Position numbers and translations under genes: made by a program. The notes under the pieces were generated by a model. The model did not search any database. It saw only the letters and a list, made by a program, of their open reading frames with translations, and was not told the DNA's origin. DNA of 64,000 bases. It comes from Alphaproteobacteria bacterium. Lineage in GTDB: Bacteria; Pseudomonadota; Gammaproteobacteria; Burkholderiales; Burkholderiaceae_C. Positions 34,526 through 44,885 of this stretch are shown piece after piece; position 1 is the first letter of the stretch; each line of letters starts with the position of its first letter. The stretch lies in the NCBI GenBank assembly GCA_030054175.1, contig JASGCM010000001.1, positions 231,653 to 295,652 of the forward strand, in the 5' to 3' direction.

Positions 34526-35971
34526 TCAGCCCAGCCCCGGTGGTACCACCGCAAGCCAATCCCCGATGGCTTGTTCGTACATGTGGGCCAGTTGCAGCAG
34601 GGCGAAGTCGCCCTGGGGTTTGCCGATCAATTGCAAACCCATGGGCAGTCCGCCGGGGCCAAAACCGGTGGGCACGCTGATGCTGGGCAGCCCGGCCAAG
34701 GTGGCATAGATGACCACTTCCATCCAGCGGTGGTAGGTATCCATGGCCACCGGGCCGTTGGCGGTATGGATGGTTTGTGGCCAGCGCATGGTTTTGTCAA
34801 AAGGCCAAACCTGGGCGCTGGGCAGCGCCAGTACATCAAATTGCTCGAACATCTTGAGCATGCCCTGGTAGAAAGCGCTGCGCTGCACGCTGGCGGCCAT
34901 GAACTGGCCGGCGCTGATGCCTTGTCCTTGGTCGTACTCCCACTGCGCTTCGGGTTTGACTTGAGCGCGCATGTCGGGGTTTTGCATGAATGGGGCCAAG
35001 CGGCTGGCAACCAGCACTTTGCGCCATGCCAACCAGGTTTCCCAGACCTGCTCGGGCGGGGTGTTCAAACAGGTGGTATCGACCACGCAACCCAGAGTTT
35101 GCAAGCGACCCAAACCAGCTTCGCAGGCCTGCAACACGCCAGGTTCGGTGGCCAGGTAACCGTTCAAATCGCCCAACCAACCCACACGCAGGCCCGCGAC
35201 ATCGAGGTTGAGGTCATTGGTGAAGACGCTGGGGTCGGCACCCAAAGACAGTGGCGCGCGGGGATCGGGGCCGGCCTGGGTTGAGAGCAGCAGGGCCAGA
35301 TCGGCCACATGGCGCCCCATGGGGCCATCGGTGGGCATTTGCGAGACATAGATGTCGTTGGTGGGCACGCCCGGCACGCGCCCTTGCGAGGGTCGCATGC
35401 CAAAAATGTTGTTCCAACCCGCCGGGTTGCGCAAGCTGCCCATGAAGTCGGAGCCATCGGCCACCGGTAACATGCGCAAAGCCAGGGCCACGGCCGCGCC
35501 CCCGCTGCTGCCACCGGAGGTCTTGCTGGGATCGTAGGCGTTAGCGGTGGTACCAAAGACTTCGTTGAAACTGTGCGAACCCAAGCCAAACTCGGGCACA
35601 TTGGTTTTGCCGATGACGATGGCGCCGGCACGGCGGATGCGCGCGACCATGGCAGCGTCTTCACTGGGCACGTTGAGTTTCATCAGCGGTGAGCCCAAAG
35701 TGGTGGTGATGCCGGCGGTGGCTGCCAGGTCCTTGATGGCGATGGGCAAGCCATGCATCCAACCCATAGATTGACCACGGGCCAATAGGGCGTCGCGTTC
35801 TTCGGACTGACGCAACAACTGTTCGGTGTTTTGCAAATTGATGATGGCCAAGTGACGCGGGTTGTGCAAAGCCACCTGATCCAAGCACGCTTGCATGACT
35901 TCGCGGCAAGAGAGGTCGCGCCGATGAATGGCCTGGCTAAGGGCTTTGGCAGACATTTGGGTAAACACCAT
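34526..35971 (-). CDS. Amidase signature family enzyme (Asp-tRNA/indoleacetamide amidase-like)
   Basis: A 481-residue amidase. The Ser-cis-Ser-Lys triad is visible: Lys in LPIAIKDLAATAG and the serines in [15 protein letters not shown]. The family hydrolyses amide bonds in small molecules or peptides. It is transcribed away from the dpp-like operon that begins 123 bases to the right; with the second amidase at 42672 it brackets the peptide transporter, suggesting shared substrates. It is not GatA, because gatB and gatC are absent. Confidence 0.87.
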   Translation of the reverse strand: MVFTQMSAKALSQAIHRRDLSCREVMQACLDQVALHNPRHLAIINLQNTEQLLRQSEERDALLARGQSMGWMHGLPIAIKDLAATAGITTTLGSPLMKLNVPSEDAAMVARIRRAGAIVIGKTNVPEFGLGSHSFNEVFGTTANAYDPSKTSGGSSGGAAVALALRMLPVADGSDFMGSLRNPAGWNNIFGMRPSQGRVPGVPTNDIYVSQMPTDGPMGRHVADLALLLSTQAGPDPRAPLSLGADPSVFTNDLNLDVAGLRVGWLGDLNGYLATEPGVLQACEAGLGRLQTLGCVVDTTCLNTPPEQVWETWLAWRKVLVASRLAPFMQNPDMRAQVKPEAQWEYDQGQGISAGQFMAASVQRSAFYQGMLKMFEQFDVLALPSAQVWPFDKTMRWPQTIHTANGPVAMDTYHRWMEVVIYATLAGLPSISVPTGFGPGGLPMGLQLIGKPQGDFALLQLAHMYEQAIGDWLAVVPPGLG

Positions 35972-36093
35972 GGATTCTGATCCTCAATTCAAATTAAATA
36001 GGATTGTGCCAGTGGCATAGCCGGGCTGCGAACTTGAGGCGCGTGCGCGACTCCACGATGACGCACAACCATAAACACACAGGAGACAACATC

Positions 36094-37683
36094 TTGAAAC
36101 GTCGCATTGCCATGGTCGTGCTCTCAGCCGCCACTTTGTCCGCTGGCTTCATGACCCCGATGATCGCTCAAGCTCAAACCAACAAGGTATTTCGCTTCGT
36201 GCCGCACGCCAACCTGGCGGTGCTGGATCCGATCTGGACCACGGCGTATGTGACCCGCAACCATGCGTACATGATTTACGACACCCTGTTCTCTGAAGAC
36301 GCGCAGGGTAACGTCAAACCGCAGATGGTCGATACCTACGAGAACTCCCGCGATGGCAAGACTTGGACATTCAAGCTGCGCTCCGGCCTGGAATTCCACG
36401 ACAGCAAGCCGGTGACTTCGGAGGACGTGGTGGCCTCGCTCAAGCGATGGGCTTCGCGCGATGCCATGGGCGGGATTTTGGCGACTTTCATCGACCGCTA
36501 TGAAACCCCGGACGCCAATACCTTCAGACTGGTGCTGAAAGAGCCTTGCGGTATTGTGCTCGATGCGTTGGGCAAGGCCTCTTCGAATGTGCCTTTCATC
36601 ATGCCCGCGCGCATCGCGGCCACCCCGGGCACCGAACAAATCAAAGAACACATCGGTTCGGGACCTTTCATGTTCAAGGCCGATGAGTTCAAGCCCGGTG
36701 CCCTCGCTGTTTATGTGCAAAACCCGAAATACAAATCCCGCGCCGAACCCAGCAGTGGCGTGGCCGGCGGTCGCACGGTGAACTTTGACCGCATCGAGTG
36801 GGTGATTCTGCGCGACCCCCAAACCCAGTTCAACGCCCTCAAGGCGGGCGAGGTCGACATGGTCGAGCAACCCAGCTTCGAGCAGTTCGAGACTCTGAAA
36901 AAAACCGAGGGCGTGAAGGTTGACGACTTCTCGCCAGCGGGCCTGCAGTTCATCATGCGCTTCAACCACCTGCACGCGCCCTTCAACAACCCCAAAGTGC
37001 GCCAAGCGGCCATGGTGGCCATCGGCCAGCAGGCCTTTTTGAACACCCAGGTGGGCGTGCCTGAACTGACTCGGGTTTGTCGCAGCATTTACCCTTGTGG
37101 TACCGACTATGGGGATGAAAACACCGGTTACTTTACCGCTGTGGCCAACCCAGCCAAAGCGCGTGAGATGCTCAAGGAAGCCGGCTACGACGGCACACCC
37201 ATCGTGCTGATGCGACCGACCGACCTGGCCTCGATCGCCAAGATCCCGCTGGTGGCCAAGCAGCAACTCGAAGCGGCCGGCTTCAAGGTCGATTTCCAAC
37301 AAATGGACTGGGCCTCTCTGGTGGCGCGCCGGGCCAAGAAAGACGCCCCGGCAGCCGGGGGCTGGCACCTGTTCCTGACGGCCTGGACGGCGGGTGACAT
37401 TTCCAGCCCGCTGACCATGGCCATGCTCAACGCCAAAGGAGACACCGGTTGGTTTGGCTGGCAAAACGAGCCGCGCATCGAATCGCTGAAAGCGCAATTC
37501 GCCCGTGCAGCCAGCAGTGCCGATAAAAAGCGCATCGCCAGCGAAATACAAGCGGTGGCGATGGAAACCGCCACCCATGCCCCCTTGGGTCAGTACCAAC
37601 AACCCACGGCCTTGCGCAGCAATGTCAGCGGTCTGTTGAAGACCCCCGGCATCCCAGTGATGTGGAATTTGAAGAAAGACTGA
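36094..37683 (+). CDS. ABC transporter substrate-binding protein, family 5 (DppA-like)
   Basis: Periplasmic receptor of the peptide/opine/nickel group, 529 residues. I start at a TTG (36094), because AGGAGA lies 8 bases upstream and the product then begins with a clean signal peptide (MKRRIAMVVLSAATLSAGF...AQA). The ATG at 36058 would add 12 residues before it. Landmarks include WTTAYVTRNHAYMIYDTLF, TWTFKLRSGLEFHDSKPV and WTAGDISSPL. It is first of an operon with two permeases and a double ATPase. Dipeptide or related ligands are inferred. Confidence 0.9.
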   Translation: MKRRIAMVVLSAATLSAGFMTPMIAQAQTNKVFRFVPHANLAVLDPIWTTAYVTRNHAYMIYDTLFSEDAQGNVKPQMVDTYENSRDGKTWTFKLRSGLEFHDSKPVTSEDVVASLKRWASRDAMGGILATFIDRYETPDANTFRLVLKEPCGIVLDALGKASSNVPFIMPARIAATPGTEQIKEHIGSGPFMFKADEFKPGALAVYVQNPKYKSRAEPSSGVAGGRTVNFDRIEWVILRDPQTQFNALKAGEVDMVEQPSFEQFETLKKTEGVKVDDFSPAGLQFIMRFNHLHAPFNNPKVRQAAMVAIGQQAFLNTQVGVPELTRVCRSIYPCGTDYGDENTGYFTAVANPAKAREMLKEAGYDGTPIVLMRPTDLASIAKIPLVAKQQLEAAGFKVDFQQMDWASLVARRAKKDAPAAGGWHLFLTAWTAGDISSPLTMAMLNAKGDTGWFGWQNEPRIESLKAQFARAASSADKKRIASEIQAVAMETATHAPLGQYQQPTALRSNVSGLLKTPGIPVMWNLKKD

Positions 37684-37710
37684 AGGCGCCGCGTGCGCCT
37701 CAACTGACCC

Positions 37711-38664
37711 ATGCTCTCGTTCATCGCGCGCCGCCTGGCGGCGCTGCTTCCTGTGCTGCTGGTGGTGTCACTGGTGGTGTTCCTGATCTTGCGTTTGGCA
37801 CCGGGTGATCCGGCGGCCGTGATCGCAGGCAACAACGCCACGGCGCAAGACATTGCCCACATCCGCGCCGAGTTGGGGCTGGAGCGCAGCCTGCCAGAAC
37901 AATACCTGATCTGGCTGGGGCGGGTGGTACAAGGCGACCTGGGGCATTCGTACTACCTGAACAAACCCGTCAGCGGCCTGGTGGCCGAACGCATCGGGCC
38001 CACCCTGTCTTTGGCGCTGGGTTCGGCCATTCTGGCTGTGCTGCTGGCGGTGCCCTTGGGCACCTGGGCCGCATGGCGCATGGGCAGTTTCAGCGACCGG
38101 TGCATCTCGGGCTTTGCCGTCATGGGTTATTCGGTCCCGGCCTTCGTGATTGGCTATGTGCTGATCTATGTGTTCTCGATCCAACTGCAGTGGTTGCCAG
38201 TGCAGGGCTACAGGCCTCTTTGGGGCGCGCAATCGGGTGGGGTCTGGGCCTGGATGCGACAATTGCTTTTGCCCTGGGTGGCGCTGGGATTGATCTACAC
38301 CGGCCTGATCGCCAGGGTCACTCGCGCCAGCGTGTCCGAATCCTTGACCGAAGACCACATCCGCACCGCGCGGGCCAAAGGCCTGAGTGAAATGAGGGTG
38401 CTGTTGCGCCATGCGTTGGCGCACGCGGCAGTGCCCATCGTCACGGTGATTGGCATTGGGGTGGCCTTGTTGATTGGTGGGGTGGTGGTGACCGAGACGG
38501 TGTTCGCCATTCCTGGCCTGGGGTCGCTGACGGTAGATGCGGTGCTCAACCGCGACTTCCCCGTCATCCAAGGGCTGGTGCTGTTCTTTTCGGTCAGTTA
38601 TGTGTTGGTGAATTTGTGCGTGGATCTGAGCTATCTGTGGCTCGACCCGCGCATCAGGTACTGA
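37711..38664 (+). CDS. Peptide ABC transporter permease (DppB-like)
   Basis: A 317-residue permease with the N-terminal helix typical of DppB (LAALLPVLLVVSLVVFLILRLAPGDPA), further helices, and the EAA-loop region (LTEDHIRTARAKGLSEMRVLLRHAL). It is in the inner membrane, partner of the DppC-like protein 4 bases downstream. Part of the SBP-permease-permease-ATPase operon. Confidence 0.92.
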   Translation: MLSFIARRLAALLPVLLVVSLVVFLILRLAPGDPAAVIAGNNATAQDIAHIRAELGLERSLPEQYLIWLGRVVQGDLGHSYYLNKPVSGLVAERIGPTLSLALGSAILAVLLAVPLGTWAAWRMGSFSDRCISGFAVMGYSVPAFVIGYVLIYVFSIQLQWLPVQGYRPLWGAQSGGVWAWMRQLLLPWVALGLIYTGLIARVTRASVSESLTEDHIRTARAKGLSEMRVLLRHALAHAAVPIVTVIGIGVALLIGGVVVTETVFAIPGLGSLTVDAVLNRDFPVIQGLVLFFSVSYVLVNLCVDLSYLWLDPRIRY

Positions 38665-38668
38665 AAGC

Positions 38669-39562
38669 ATGGCGGCGCCTGTCTTGACTTTGAAACAACG
38701 CCTGTGGGCCAATGGTGCGGTGCGCTTTGGCAGCTGGGTGTTGGGCCTGATGTTGCTGCTGGCGCTGGCAGCGCCTTGGCTGGGCACGGTCGAGCCGGGG
38801 GCGATGGACTCGAACTACATCAACAAAGCAGCGCTGACCTCGGGGCCCTTTGCGATGCCCGATGGCCAGACGGTGATGCACACCTTTTGGTTAGGCACCG
38901 ACAGCTTTGGCCGCGACATGTACAGCCGGGTGATTTACGGCGCGCGGGTGTCTCTGCTGGTGGGCGCAGGAACGGCCTTGCTGGCATTGGGGCTGGGCGG
39001 TGTGCTGGGCATGTTGGCTGGGTATTTCCGTCAGGTCGACGCGGTGCTGATGCGGGTGATGGACGGTTTGATGGCGATACCGGCGGTACTGCTGGCCATC
39101 GCGCTGGTGGCTTCGTTGGGCGCGCATGTGGCAACTGTCGTGGTGGCCATCGCGATCCCCGAGGTGCCTCGCGTCACACGACTGGTGCGCTCGCTGGTGC
39201 TGGGCCTGCGTGAAGAGCCTTTCGTCGAAGCCGCTCGGGCTCTGGCCACACCCACGCCGCAGATTTTGTGGCGTCACATCTTGCCCAATGCGATGGCCCC
39301 CTTGTTGGTGCAAGGCACCTTTGTGGCCGCCGCCGCCGTGCTGACCGAAGCCGTGCTGAGTTTTTTGGGGCTGGGTTTGCCAGCGGACATCCCGACCTGG
39401 GGCAACATCATGGCCGAAGGCCGGGTGCAGTTCAGCCAGTACCCGGGCCAGGTGCTGTGGCCGGCCCTGTTCCTGATTCCCACCGTACTGGCCATTAACC
39501 TGCTGGGCGATGGTTTGCGTGATGTTCTCGACCCCAAATTCGCTCAACGAGGTCGCACATGA
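38669..39562 (+). CDS. Peptide ABC transporter permease (DppC-like)
   Basis: A 297-residue permease. It has the DppC landmarks HTFWLGTDSFGRDMYSRVIYGARVSL near 71-96 (GTDxxGRD motif) and the EAA loop (EPFVEAARALATPTPQILWRHILPNA). It forms the channel with the DppB-like protein. Its stop overlaps the ATG of the ATPase gene (ATGA). Confidence 0.92.
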   Translation: MAAPVLTLKQRLWANGAVRFGSWVLGLMLLLALAAPWLGTVEPGAMDSNYINKAALTSGPFAMPDGQTVMHTFWLGTDSFGRDMYSRVIYGARVSLLVGAGTALLALGLGGVLGMLAGYFRQVDAVLMRVMDGLMAIPAVLLAIALVASLGAHVATVVVAIAIPEVPRVTRLVRSLVLGLREEPFVEAARALATPTPQILWRHILPNAMAPLLVQGTFVAAAAVLTEAVLSFLGLGLPADIPTWGNIMAEGRVQFSQYPGQVLWPALFLIPTVLAINLLGDGLRDVLDPKFAQRGRT

Positions 39563-41157
39563 GCGTGCTTCGCATCCAAGGCTTGGACATCACTTTGCCC
39601 AAAGGAGCCGAGCGCGAATGGGCGGTACGCGACTTGAATCTGTTGATCGAAGCCGGACAAACGCTGTGCGTGGTGGGCGAGTCAGGCAGCGGCAAATCGG
39701 TGATGGCCACGGCGGTGATGGGCTTGCTGGCACATGGCCTGCGCCCAACGGCGGGCGACATCGAATTGCACGGTGAAAACCTGCTGGCGGCCAGCCCCTA
39801 TCGGCTGCGCGAATTGCGCGGGCAAGCCATGGGCATGGTGTTCCAAGAACCGATGACGGCGCTCAACCCTGTGATGAGTTGCGGCGACCAGTTGGACGAG
39901 TTATTGCGCAAACACACGGCGCTGGGCGTGACCGAACGACGCACGCAAGTGTTGGCCATGCTGGAGCGGGTGAAATTGCCAGAACCCGAACGCATGGCGC
40001 GCAGTTTCCCGCACCAACTCAGTGGCGGACAACGCCAACGCATCGTGATCGCAATGGCCATGTTGCTCAAGCCTGCTTTGCTCATTTGCGACGAACCCAC
40101 CACGGCGTTGGATGTGACAACGCAAAAAGAGATCTTGGCGCTGATTAGCGAATTGCAGCGCGAGCAAGGCAGCGCAGTGCTGTTCATCACCCACGACATG
40201 GGCGTGGTGGCCGAGATCGCCGACATGGTGCTGGTCATGCACCAGGGGCTGTGCATTGAGTCGGGCCCCATGAGTCTGGTGTTGAAACAACCATCGGCAG
40301 ATTACACCCGCACCTTGCTGGCCGCCGTGCCAGGCATGCAACCGCCACCAGCACGCCGCCCCGCCGACGGACCAGTGGTATTGCGCGGTAAGGGGGTGGG
40401 CAAAACCTATGTCAGCCGCGATTGGATGGGCCGCACCCACCCCCACGCAGCCCTGACGGATGCCAGCCTGGCCCTGCACCAGGGCGAGACGGTGGGCGTG
40501 GTGGGCGAGTCGGGCAGTGGCAAGAGCACGCTGGCGCGTTGCCTGATACGGCTCATCGAACCCAGCGCCGGTGAAGTGCATTGGGGCGACGCCGAGGTGG
40601 CTCGCCTGAGCGAGCGCAACTTGCGCCCTCTGCGCGACCGGGTGCAGGTGGTGTTCCAAGACCCCAATCGTTCGCTGAACCCCCGCCGTACAGTGGGCCA
40701 GTCGCTGATGGAAGGGGCGATGAATTTCGGCCTGACGCGTCAGCAGGCGGTGGTCAGCGCGACCGAGATGATCGAGCGAGTGAAACTGCCCGCCAGCGCC
40801 TTGGGTCGATACCCGAACCAATTCAGTGGCGGGCAACGCCAGCGCATCGCATTGGCGCGCGCGCTGGTCTGCCACCCCAAGGTGTTGATCGCCGACGAAG
40901 CTGTCAGCGCGCTCGATGTCTCGGTCCAAGCGCAAATCCTGTTGCTGTTGCGTGATGTGCAGCAGCAACTGGGTTTGGGTCTGCTGTTCATCACCCACGA
41001 CCTGCGGGTGGCGGCGCAGTTGTGCGACCGCGTGATCGTGATGTGCCAAGGCCAGATCGTCGAGCAAGGCACTACTGCAGATTTGTACGCTGAACCGCAA
41101 CACCCCTATACACGCCGCCTGTTCGCCTCGGCACCGGCCGGACTGGAGCACCTGTGA
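39559..41157 (+). CDS. Peptide ABC transporter, double ATPase (DppD-DppF fusion)
   Basis: A 532-residue protein with two nucleotide-binding domains: Walker A GESGSGKS near 38 and again near 317, signature SGGQRQRI in each, and Walker B LLICDEPTTALD and VLIADEAVSALD. It thus supplies both ATPase halves for the DppBC-like permease. Fused DppDF ATPases are common in this order. The end overlaps the M81 gene (GTGA), tying that enzyme to the transporter. Confidence 0.92.
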   Translation: MSVLRIQGLDITLPKGAEREWAVRDLNLLIEAGQTLCVVGESGSGKSVMATAVMGLLAHGLRPTAGDIELHGENLLAASPYRLRELRGQAMGMVFQEPMTALNPVMSCGDQLDELLRKHTALGVTERRTQVLAMLERVKLPEPERMARSFPHQLSGGQRQRIVIAMAMLLKPALLICDEPTTALDVTTQKEILALISELQREQGSAVLFITHDMGVVAEIADMVLVMHQGLCIESGPMSLVLKQPSADYTRTLLAAVPGMQPPPARRPADGPVVLRGKGVGKTYVSRDWMGRTHPHAALTDASLALHQGETVGVVGESGSGKSTLARCLIRLIEPSAGEVHWGDAEVARLSERNLRPLRDRVQVVFQDPNRSLNPRRTVGQSLMEGAMNFGLTRQQAVVSATEMIERVKLPASALGRYPNQFSGGQRQRIALARALVCHPKVLIADEAVSALDVSVQAQILLLLRDVQQQLGLGLLFITHDLRVAAQLCDRVIVMCQGQIVEQGTTADLYAEPQHPYTRRLFASAPAGLEHL

Positions 41158-42659
41158 CCCGCATTCTGATCGCTGGCTACCAGCACGAAACCAATACCTT
41201 TGCCCCCAGCCCAGCCGACTGGGTTGCTTTCAATCGGGGCGACTCGTTTCCGGCTTTCGTGCGTGGTCGAGCCATGCAAGACCAACTCACGGGCGTGAAC
41301 ATCCCCATCGGTGGCTTCATCGACGAGGCCAGATCTCGGGGTTGGCAATTGCTGCCCTCGGCCTGGGCTGGGGCGATTCCCTCGGCGCATGTCACCGAAG
41401 ACGCCTTCGAGCGCATCAGCGCAGCGATTTGCGACGACGTGCGAGATGCTTTGACGCATGGATTGGACGCGGTTTACCTGGATTTGCATGGTGCGGCCGT
41501 CGCGGCGCATTGCGATGACACCGAGGGTGAGTTGCTGGCCCGCGTGCGGGCGCTGATCGGACCCGATCGACCCCTGGTAGCCAGCCTGGATCTGCATGCC
41601 AATGTCACGCGACGCATGCTGGCTCAGGCTGATGCGCTGGTGGCGTACCGCACCTACCCGCATGTGGACATGGCCGCCACCGGTGCGCTGGCGGCGCAAT
41701 TGTTGCAACGGCGCTGGACGCTGGGTCGACGTGAAGCGCTGCGCGCGCACCGCCTGCCCTATTTGATTCCGCTGAACGCCATGTGCACGCAAATGGAGCC
41801 GGCGCAGACCATCTACCAACGACTGGTCGAGTTGGACCGTGAGCACGGCAGCATGCTTAGTTTTTGCATGGGCTTTCCGGCTGCCGATATCGAGGAATGC
41901 GGCCCGGTGCTGTGGGGCTATGGCCCCAGCGAGAGCGTAGCGCAGGCAGCCACAGACACCTTGCATACCCTGGCTTCGCCCGCACAACAATGGCGTCAAC
42001 AGTTGTACCCCCCCGCTGAAGCGGTGGTGCAGGCGCTGGCTTTGGCCGGTCAATCGTCCCGGCCGGTGATCATCGCCGACACCCAAGATAATCCTGGGGC
42101 GGGCGGTGACAGCAACACCACCGGCATGCTGCACGCCCTGCTGCAACAAGGGGCGGGGCGTCAATTCCCCGGTCAGGTGGCACTGGGGATGCTGTACGAC
42201 CCTGCGAGCGCGGCACGCGCCACCGCCGCTGGCGTCGGCGCGCATGTGGATTTGACTCTGGGTCGCTCGGTGTCGACCCATACCGGGCCCAGCGACCCTC
42301 CTCTTCATGGCCGCTTCAAAGTGCGCGCCGTCAGCGACGGGCGCTGCTTGCTCAAGGGGCCAATGATGGGCGGTCTCACGGTGCAACTGGGCCTGAGTGC
42401 CTGTGTGGAGATCGACGGCGTGCTGGTGGCCGTGGCCGGCGGCAAGAAGCAAATGCTGGATCGCGAGTTGTTTCGCATGGTGGGCGTCCAGCCTGAAGCC
42501 ATGCGGGTGATCGTGGTCAAAAGCTCGGTGCATTTCCGGGCCGACTTCGAACCACACGCCAGCCATGTGTTGGTCGCTCAGGCCGCTGGTCCCATGGCTG
42601 CCGACCCCGGCGAACTGAATTGGCAACACCTCAGCACCCATACCCGCACACGCCCCTGA
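41154..42659 (+). CDS. M81 family metallopeptidase, MlrC-like
   Basis: A 501-residue protein of the M81/MlrC family, named for the microcystin-degradation enzyme MlrC. It opens with RILIAGYQHETNTFAPS, the family's metal-site start. It has YLDLHGAAVAAHCDDTEGELLARVR and SLDLHANVTRRMLAQADALVAYRTYPHVD, with several histidines and aspartates that fit a zinc hydrolase. It begins with GTG overlapping the transporter ATPase stop by 4 bases, so it is translationally coupled and probably acts on imported peptide-like compounds. The true substrate is unknown. Confidence 0.9.
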   Translation: MTRILIAGYQHETNTFAPSPADWVAFNRGDSFPAFVRGRAMQDQLTGVNIPIGGFIDEARSRGWQLLPSAWAGAIPSAHVTEDAFERISAAICDDVRDALTHGLDAVYLDLHGAAVAAHCDDTEGELLARVRALIGPDRPLVASLDLHANVTRRMLAQADALVAYRTYPHVDMAATGALAAQLLQRRWTLGRREALRAHRLPYLIPLNAMCTQMEPAQTIYQRLVELDREHGSMLSFCMGFPAADIEECGPVLWGYGPSESVAQAATDTLHTLASPAQQWRQQLYPPAEAVVQALALAGQSSRPVIIADTQDNPGAGGDSNTTGMLHALLQQGAGRQFPGQVALGMLYDPASAARATAAGVGAHVDLTLGRSVSTHTGPSDPPLHGRFKVRAVSDGRCLLKGPMMGGLTVQLGLSACVEIDGVLVAVAGGKKQMLDRELFRMVGVQPEAMRVIVVKSSVHFRADFEPHASHVLVAQAAGPMAADPGELNWQHLSTHTRTRP

Positions 42660-42671
42660 AAGGATCTCCCA

Positions 42672-44081
42672 ATGGAATTGACCCAATGCAGCGCACTGGA
42701 GTTATTGGCGCTCTACCGCAGCGGAGTCGCCTCGCCCGTTGAGGCCACCCGCGCCGTTCTCGCGCGCATCTCACAACTCAACCCTTTGTTGCGGGCCTAT
42801 TGCTTGGTGGATGAAGAACAGGCGATGACCCAGGCGCTGGCCAGCGAGGTGCGTTGGCAAGCGCATCGCCAGCGTGGCGAGCCGGTCGGGGCGCTGGATG
42901 GGGTACCGGCCTCGATCAAAGACTTGGTGCTGACGCGCGGTTGGCCCACGTTGCGCGGCAGTCAAGGGGTCTCTCCTGATCAGGTTTGGGACATTGACGC
43001 CCCAGCAGTGGCCCGCTTGCGCGAAGCCGGCGCAGTGCTGTTGGGCAAGACCACCACCCCCGAATACGGGTGCAAGGGTGAGACCAATTCGCCTCTGACC
43101 GGACTCACGCGCAACCCCTGGAATACCGATCACACACCAGGTGGATCTTCTGGAGGTGCCGCAGCCGCTGTGGCTGCGGGTTTGGGTCCGCTGGCGATCG
43201 GTACCGACGGCGCGGGGAGCGTGCGCATTCCGGCCGCTTTTTGCGGCAATGTGGGCATGAAGCCCAGCTTTGGCCGCGTGCCCGCATATCCGCTGTCACC
43301 CTTTGGTTCGGTGGCCCACTTGGGCCCGCATGCGATGAGTGTGACCGATGCGGCACTGATGCTGCAGGTGATGAAGCAGCCCGACGCCCGCGACTGGACC
43401 GCCCTGCCCCCCGACGCCAGCGACTACACCGTGGGTTTGAACGACGGCTTGCGCGGTCTGCGCGTGGCCTATTCGCCCACCCTGGGCTACGCCCGCAACG
43501 TGCAGCTCGAGATCGCCGCCGCGCTCGACCGCGTGGCGCACACCCTGCAAGAACTGGGCGCAGTGGTCGAGGCAGTGGACCCCGGCTTTGAAAACCCACT
43601 AGAGATCAGCACAGGCCTGTGGTTTGCGGGAGCCTGGCAGGTATGGCGTGCGCTGACACCGCAACAACAGGCCGTGGCTGACCCCGATTTCCGCGCCCAG
43701 GCACTGATGGGTGAGACGCTGAACCCCAGCGACTTGCATGCGCTCACGCAAAGGCGCGGCCTGCTGGGCTCGCACATGCGCCAGTTCATGACGCGATACG
43801 ACCTGTTGCTCACGCCCAGCGTGGCAGTGCCCGCTTTTGAAGTGCGCGAACCGGGCTCGCAGCCCATATCGCCAGAGGCCATGCTGGGTTGGACCCCCTT
43901 CAGCTACCCCTTCAACCTGACGCAGCAGCCCGCGATCACCGTACCCTGCGGCCTGACCCGCGATGGTTTGCCCATGGGCATGCAGTTGGTGGGCCCGATG
44001 TTTGGCGACGCCCTGGTGCTGCGTGCCGCACGCGCCTATGAATCAACTCGCATGACCTTGAGGCCGACTCTGGGGGCATAA
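42672..44081 (+). CDS. Amidase signature family enzyme
   Basis: A 469-residue amidase. The catalytic Lys is in [14 protein letters not shown] and the serines in [17 protein letters not shown], followed by [17 protein letters not shown]. The start follows AGGATC. It is the last gene of the dpp-like/MlrC operon, with a 12-base gap. Its position suggests it cleaves amides in the imported substrates, parallel to the divergent amidase at 34526. Confidence 0.9.
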   Translation: MELTQCSALELLALYRSGVASPVEATRAVLARISQLNPLLRAYCLVDEEQAMTQALASEVRWQAHRQRGEPVGALDGVPASIKDLVLTRGWPTLRGSQGVSPDQVWDIDAPAVARLREAGAVLLGKTTTPEYGCKGETNSPLTGLTRNPWNTDHTPGGSSGGAAAAVAAGLGPLAIGTDGAGSVRIPAAFCGNVGMKPSFGRVPAYPLSPFGSVAHLGPHAMSVTDAALMLQVMKQPDARDWTALPPDASDYTVGLNDGLRGLRVAYSPTLGYARNVQLEIAAALDRVAHTLQELGAVVEAVDPGFENPLEISTGLWFAGAWQVWRALTPQQQAVADPDFRAQALMGETLNPSDLHALTQRRGLLGSHMRQFMTRYDLLLTPSVAVPAFEVREPGSQPISPEAMLGWTPFSYPFNLTQQPAITVPCGLTRDGLPMGMQLVGPMFGDALVLRAARAYESTRMTLRPTLGA

Positions 44082-44088
44082 TGCATCC

Positions 44089-44877
44089 ATGAGTTTTTTG
44101 GCACTCGATATCGGTAACACTCGCCTTAAGTGGGGCCTTTATGATCGCCCCGAACCGGGTGCGACCTTGCTGCAAAGCGGCGCTGTTTTTTTGGAAAACA
44201 TCGACCGGCTGGCCGAGCAGGAATGGAAGAATCTGCCACAACCCGACCACATGCTGGGTTGCGTGGTGGCCGGTGAGGCGATCCGCCGTCGGGTGGAAGA
44301 ACAGATGGAGATCTGGGACATCCCAGCAAGATGGGTCGTGCCCAGCGCCGCCGAAGCCGGTGTTACCAACGGCTACGATCATCCCACTCGATTGGGTGCG
44401 GACCGCTGGGTCGCGATGATCGGCGCCTACGCCCGCATGTGCGCTCAAACCCACAGCACTGCCCCTCGACCCCTGGTGCTGGTGATGGTTGGCACTGCCG
44501 TGACGGTCGAAGCGATCGATGAGAGCGGACATTTTTTAGGTGGTTTCATTCTCCCCGGACACGGCATCATGCTGCGCGCGCTCGAGTCAGGCACCGCCGG
44601 ACTGAGGGTGCCCACCGGCGAGGTGCGGCCCTTTCCCACCAACACCAGCGACGCCTTGACCAGCGGAGGCACCTATGCCATTGCGGGTGCGGTCGAGCGC
44701 ATGGTGCAACACGTGCGACAACACTGCGGCACCGATCCGATGAATATCATGACCGGCGGCGCTGGTTGGAAAATGTTACCCAGCTTGGGTGTCGAGTTCG
44801 ACTTGGTCGAGTCGCTGATTTTCGATGGCCTGCTGGTTATCGCCCGGGAGCGCGGCCTGGGCCACTTCCCGGAGTGA
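44089..44877 (+). CDS. coaX: Type III pantothenate kinase
   Basis: Phosphorylates pantothenate in the first step of CoA synthesis; cytoplasmic. The family starts with [16 protein letters not shown] (phosphate-1 loop), and has [22 protein letters not shown] and [21 protein letters not shown]. It is 262 residues. It starts 7 bases after the amidase stop but is functionally unrelated to it. With panC in the same window it covers two steps toward CoA, although they are 24 kb apart. Confidence 0.93.
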   Translation: MSFLALDIGNTRLKWGLYDRPEPGATLLQSGAVFLENIDRLAEQEWKNLPQPDHMLGCVVAGEAIRRRVEEQMEIWDIPARWVVPSAAEAGVTNGYDHPTRLGADRWVAMIGAYARMCAQTHSTAPRPLVLVMVGTAVTVEAIDESGHFLGGFILPGHGIMLRALESGTAGLRVPTGEVRPFPTNTSDALTSGGTYAIAGAVERMVQHVRQHCGTDPMNIMTGGAGWKMLPSLGVEFDLVESLIFDGLLVIARERGLGHFPE

Positions 44878-44885
44878 CCCAACTC

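Noticed and set aside
34320..34559. 79-codon minus-strand frame before the amidase
   Set aside because: No ribosome site, no recognisable family, and it overlaps the end of the amidase gene.
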